From Leucobacter chromiireducens subsp. chromiireducens (GTDB lineage Bacteria; Actinomycetota; Actinomycetes; Actinomycetales; Microbacteriaceae): a DNA stretch of 64,000 bases. The notes below the pieces were generated by a model, which saw only the letters and a list, made by a program, of their open reading frames with translations, was not told where the DNA came from and searched no databases. Of the stretch, positions 62,027 through 64,000 are shown piece by piece. The first letter of the stretch is position 1, and each line of letters begins with the position of its first letter. Made by a program: the position numbers and the translations under genes. The DNA lies in contig NZ_QYAD01000006.1 of the NCBI RefSeq assembly GCF_016758255.1, forward strand, positions 62,001-126,000, read 5' to 3'.

Positions 62027-62311
62027 ATGAAGGTTCAGACGAAGAAACGGCTCGGAGCTTTGGTTCTTGCTGGGCTGCTGGCCACAGGAGGTTTCCTGGC
62101 GGCGGCTCCCGCATATGCAGGGGGAAATGGGAGCGCGTTTGCCGGCCCGTTCCACGCGAGTGCGTCGACGAGCACTTGGGGAGGAACACAAGGGAGGTCG
62201 TACGCCCAGCACGGATGCGCCTCGTTCAACTCTGGCTGGAGTACTGGTAGCTCTAGCGCGTGGGCCTCATGCGGCATCTCCACTGGGGTTGGTAAGTACT
62301 ACTTCAGGTAG
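62027..62311 (+). CDS. Small secreted two-cysteine protein (bacteriocin-like)
   Basis: A 94-residue precursor with a clear signal peptide: MKVQTKKR, a hydrophobic core and A-P-A-Y-A before GGNGSAF, leaving a mature protein of about 64 residues. It is rich in Ser, Gly, Ala and Trp and has two cysteines (HGCASFN and ASCGIS) that could form a disulfide. Size and composition recall lactococcin-972-like secreted peptides, but the match is not firm. AAAGGAG precedes the ATG. It ends 8 bases inside the convergent histidine kinase gene. Confidence 0.75.
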   Translation: MKVQTKKRLGALVLAGLLATGGFLAAAPAYAGGNGSAFAGPFHASASTSTWGGTQGRSYAQHGCASFNSGWSTGSSSAWASCGISTGVGKYYFR

Positions 62312-63470
62312 CGGGCCGCTGCTCGAAAGGTCGGGGATCGACACTCGGTTGGTCCCCGACCTTTTCGCTGTTTGGGAGACGCAAGATCGCACGAATACCC
62401 CCATCTGCGTTTGCTTCGATGCTCAGGCGCCCGCCATGCTGATGCGCAACTGCCTGCACGATAGATAGCCCAAGGCCGGTCCCTCGGAAGGTTTGCAGGC
62501 GAGAATCAGAGCCTCTGTTGAACGGCTCCGTGAGTTGTGCAGCCACTTGGGCTTCTATGCGTGGCCCCGAATTGGTGACCACAAGCTCAGAGAAGCCTCC
62601 ATCTCGTCGCACTGCGAAAACTGCCGTGCCTCCTGGAGGCGTGTACAGTGCGGCGTTCTCTACGAGATTGTGCACTGCGCGCAAGAGCAGTACCTGATCG
62701 CCCAAGGTGTGAACGCAGGGTTCTGCGACAACGCTATAGAAGACTCCCCGGCTGGCCAGCTTGGGCGAGAGCTCTTCAACAACCACTTCCAGCGTTGCGC
62801 TGAGATCGAGGAGATGCTTGCGTTCCTCGGGCAGGGCCTTGGACTGTGCAAGCAGCATGAGGGCGTCAATGGTTGCTTCCATCTTGAGGGCGTTTCTCAT
62901 CAAGCGGTCAACGTCGTCCTTCTGCGCAGGGAGCGAGTCCCGCTGGATCGACTCTATGGTCGTGCGCAGCACAGTCAGTGGGGTGCGAAGTTCATGGGAG
63001 GCATTCGCGGCAAATCTTTCCTGCTGGGAGAATGCTTCTTCGAGCTTCGTGAGAGTCTCATCGATAGTGTCTGCAAGATTCTTAATTTCATCCGGGGGTC
63101 CGGACAGAGCAAGCCGTTCGTTGAGCGTATTCGAGGTAATGCGCCTGGTATGTGTACTGATGCTCTCGACACGGCTGAGTGACGACTGTGCCGCTCGATA
63201 GGAAATCAACGTCCCTACCGCAACCAGCAAGACGAGAGATACAGCGGAGATTGCCAATATCGTGCCCGTGATCTTTGAGCTGAACTGGAGCACGGCTTCG
63301 ATTGCCTGCGGGCCGCTGGCGGGTTCAGGCGGGTCTACGACAACGCTCGCCGATGTGACGGAAGTGAGCACGCTCCAAATGGCGACGAGCGCGATGGCGG
63401 AGACGGAACCCAGTACTATCGCCGAACGCGCTGCGATCCGGAGGGCAAGGGATCCGCGCTGACTGGTCAT
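62304..63470 (-). CDS. Two-component sensor histidine kinase
   Basis: A 388-residue membrane kinase. Two membrane helices (~13-35 and ~75-100) flank a short extracytoplasmic loop. A HAMP-like linker follows, then the H box FAANASHELRTPLT with phospho-His near 158, N box HNLVENAALY, and the G2 box GTGLGLSIVQAVAHQHGG. The G1 motif is VTNSGP, a variant of DxGxG. The ATG overlaps the response-regulator stop (TGATG). Confidence 0.92.
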   Translation of the reverse strand: MTSQRGSLALRIAARSAIVLGSVSAIALVAIWSVLTSVTSASVVVDPPEPASGPQAIEAVLQFSSKITGTILAISAVSLVLLVAVGTLISYRAAQSSLSRVESISTHTRRITSNTLNERLALSGPPDEIKNLADTIDETLTKLEEAFSQQERFAANASHELRTPLTVLRTTIESIQRDSLPAQKDDVDRLMRNALKMEATIDALMLLAQSKALPEERKHLLDLSATLEVVVEELSPKLASRGVFYSVVAEPCVHTLGDQVLLLRAVHNLVENAALYTPPGGTAVFAVRRDGGFSELVVTNSGPRIEAQVAAQLTEPFNRGSDSRLQTFRGTGLGLSIVQAVAHQHGGRLSIEANADGGIRAILRLPNSEKVGDQPSVDPRPFEQRPAT

Positions 63471-64000
63471 CAATTCTCTTCCAGTCGATAGCCAAACCCC
63501 GGCGAGTGTGTGATCGACTCTTGACCGAGTTTCTGTCGCAGTGAATGGACCGCGACTTTGACAACCCCTCGCGACACAGCGTCCGGCGCTTCCCATGCGT
63601 GCTCCAGCAGCTGCTCCACGCTCAGCGGTTTTCCAGCGGATCGCACGAGAGCCTCGAGAACGTTAAGTTCTTTAGGTGCGAGGCGAATATGTCGCCCGTG
63701 AATTGACGCTGTACCTCGCTCGGGAAACACTCTGATGCTGCCGAACTCGAGTTCGGACTCAACCGGGGTCATGCGGCGGCGTCCGAGCGCGCGCAATCGC
63801 GCGAGTAGCTCGTCATACGCGAAAGGCTTCGTGAGATAGTCGTCCGCGCCCATCTCCAATCCGTGCACTCGGTGGTGGACGTCATGTAGCGCGGTGAGCA
63901 TCAGAACTGGGGTTGAATCACCGTAAGAGCGGATCTCCCGGCATACGCTGTCGCCGCTCATCCGCGGCAAGTCGCGGTCGAGAATGAGAACGTCGAAGGA
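63470..64000 (-). CDS. OmpR-family response regulator (5' end beyond window)
   Basis: At least 176 residues are present; the frame remains open to the window edge, so the N-terminus is missing. Visible are the phospho-acceptor region VLILDRDLPRMSGD, the conserved Thr and Lys (LMLTALHD, DDYLTKPF) and a C-terminal winged helix of the PhoB/OmpR type (..LAPKELNVLEALVRSAGKPLSVEQLLEHAW..). It is translated with the histidine kinase. Targets are unknown; the small secreted protein next to the pair is a candidate. Confidence 0.92.
   Translation of the reverse strand, partial: SFDVLILDRDLPRMSGDSVCREIRSYGDSTPVLMLTALHDVHHRVHGLEMGADDYLTKPFAYDELLARLRALGRRRMTPVESELEFGSIRVFPERGTASIHGRHIRLAPKELNVLEALVRSAGKPLSVEQLLEHAWEAPDAVSRGVVKVAVHSLRQKLGQESITHSPGFGYRLEEN

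Noticed and set aside
1..64000. CRISPR array
   Set aside because: No regularly spaced direct repeats of 25-40 bases with unique spacers were seen, and no cas genes.

Overview
The window is high-GC DNA (by eye about 65-70 % G+C over most of it) with many GTG starts, overlapping ATGA/GTGA junctions and actinobacterial protein families: SCO6880-type conjugation protein, DUF2637, CmtR-type metal sensor, ACR3 with an ArsR-ArsC fusion, LAxTG sorting signal. It most likely comes from an actinobacterium of the Micrococcales (Microbacteriaceae-like). I cannot place it more finely from sequence alone.

Layout. (1) 0.1-4.0 kb: a rhodanese lipoprotein, then a compact three-gene recombinase unit (active tyrosine recombinase, small Xre-like protein, and a large protein with eight CxxC knuckles and a recombinase-like tail without catalytic residues). 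(2) 4.0-13.6 kb: metal and arsenic resistance. This holds trxB-trxA-acr3-arsR/arsC fusion-arsC; a CmtR-regulated P-type ATPase with lspA and a small thioredoxin-like protein; and a divergent arsO / arsR-arsN unit. (3) 13.6-26.8 kb: a conjugation and replication module, all on the minus strand and mostly translationally coupled: ArdC-like antirestriction protein, primase, DUF2637, ParB-like protein, VirB8-like protein, M23 hydrolase, two small pilin-like proteins, TrbL/VirB6-like, SCO6880-like and VirB4-like ATPase. (4) 27.4-33.9 kb: a sigma factor fused to a zinc-finger and membrane tail, then a giant LAITG-anchored surface protein whose signal-peptide codons contain a run of 13 G. (5) 34.6-39.1 kb: an AraC regulator, a small membrane protein/Xre pair with twin operators, an orphan cytosine methyltransferase and a MerR regulator. 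(6) 39.1-44.5 kb: ion homeostasis (SulP, TrkH, an unknown protein, NhaA). (7) 44.4-49.2 kb: a second, inverted and diverged arsenic cassette ending in a chromate-transporter homologue. (8) 49.3-53.4 kb: a MobF relaxase and a small membrane protein. (9) 53.6-59.0 kb: a lower-GC three-gene cassette (cytosine methyltransferase with a C-terminal extension, a protein with two GHKL ATPase folds, and a receiver-domain protein) that looks like an undescribed defence or epigenetic system. (10) 59.2-60.8 kb: an integrase, arm-type repeats and the displaced 3' end of a tRNA-Pro(GGG) gene followed by its terminator. (11) 60.8-64 kb: probable chromosome with a frameshifted PD-(D/E)XK gene, a small secreted two-cysteine protein and a two-component system.

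Reading: everything left of 60,766 is probably one integrative and conjugative element, inserted in tRNA-Pro(GGG) and loaded with metal resistance, ion transport, surface and methylation cargo. The intact tRNA copy would lie left of the window. Relaxase and secretion genes lie 22 kb apart and no coupling ATPase is seen, so the transfer machinery is incomplete in this window. A shared palindromic box (core GGTGCACC) upstream of several conjugation genes and of the orphan methyltransferase suggests a common regulator. The strongest new observations are the poly-G switch in the surface protein, the methyltransferase/double-GHKL/receiver cassette, the paired GGTGCACC boxes, and a 24-base inverted box between trkH and an unknown gene.
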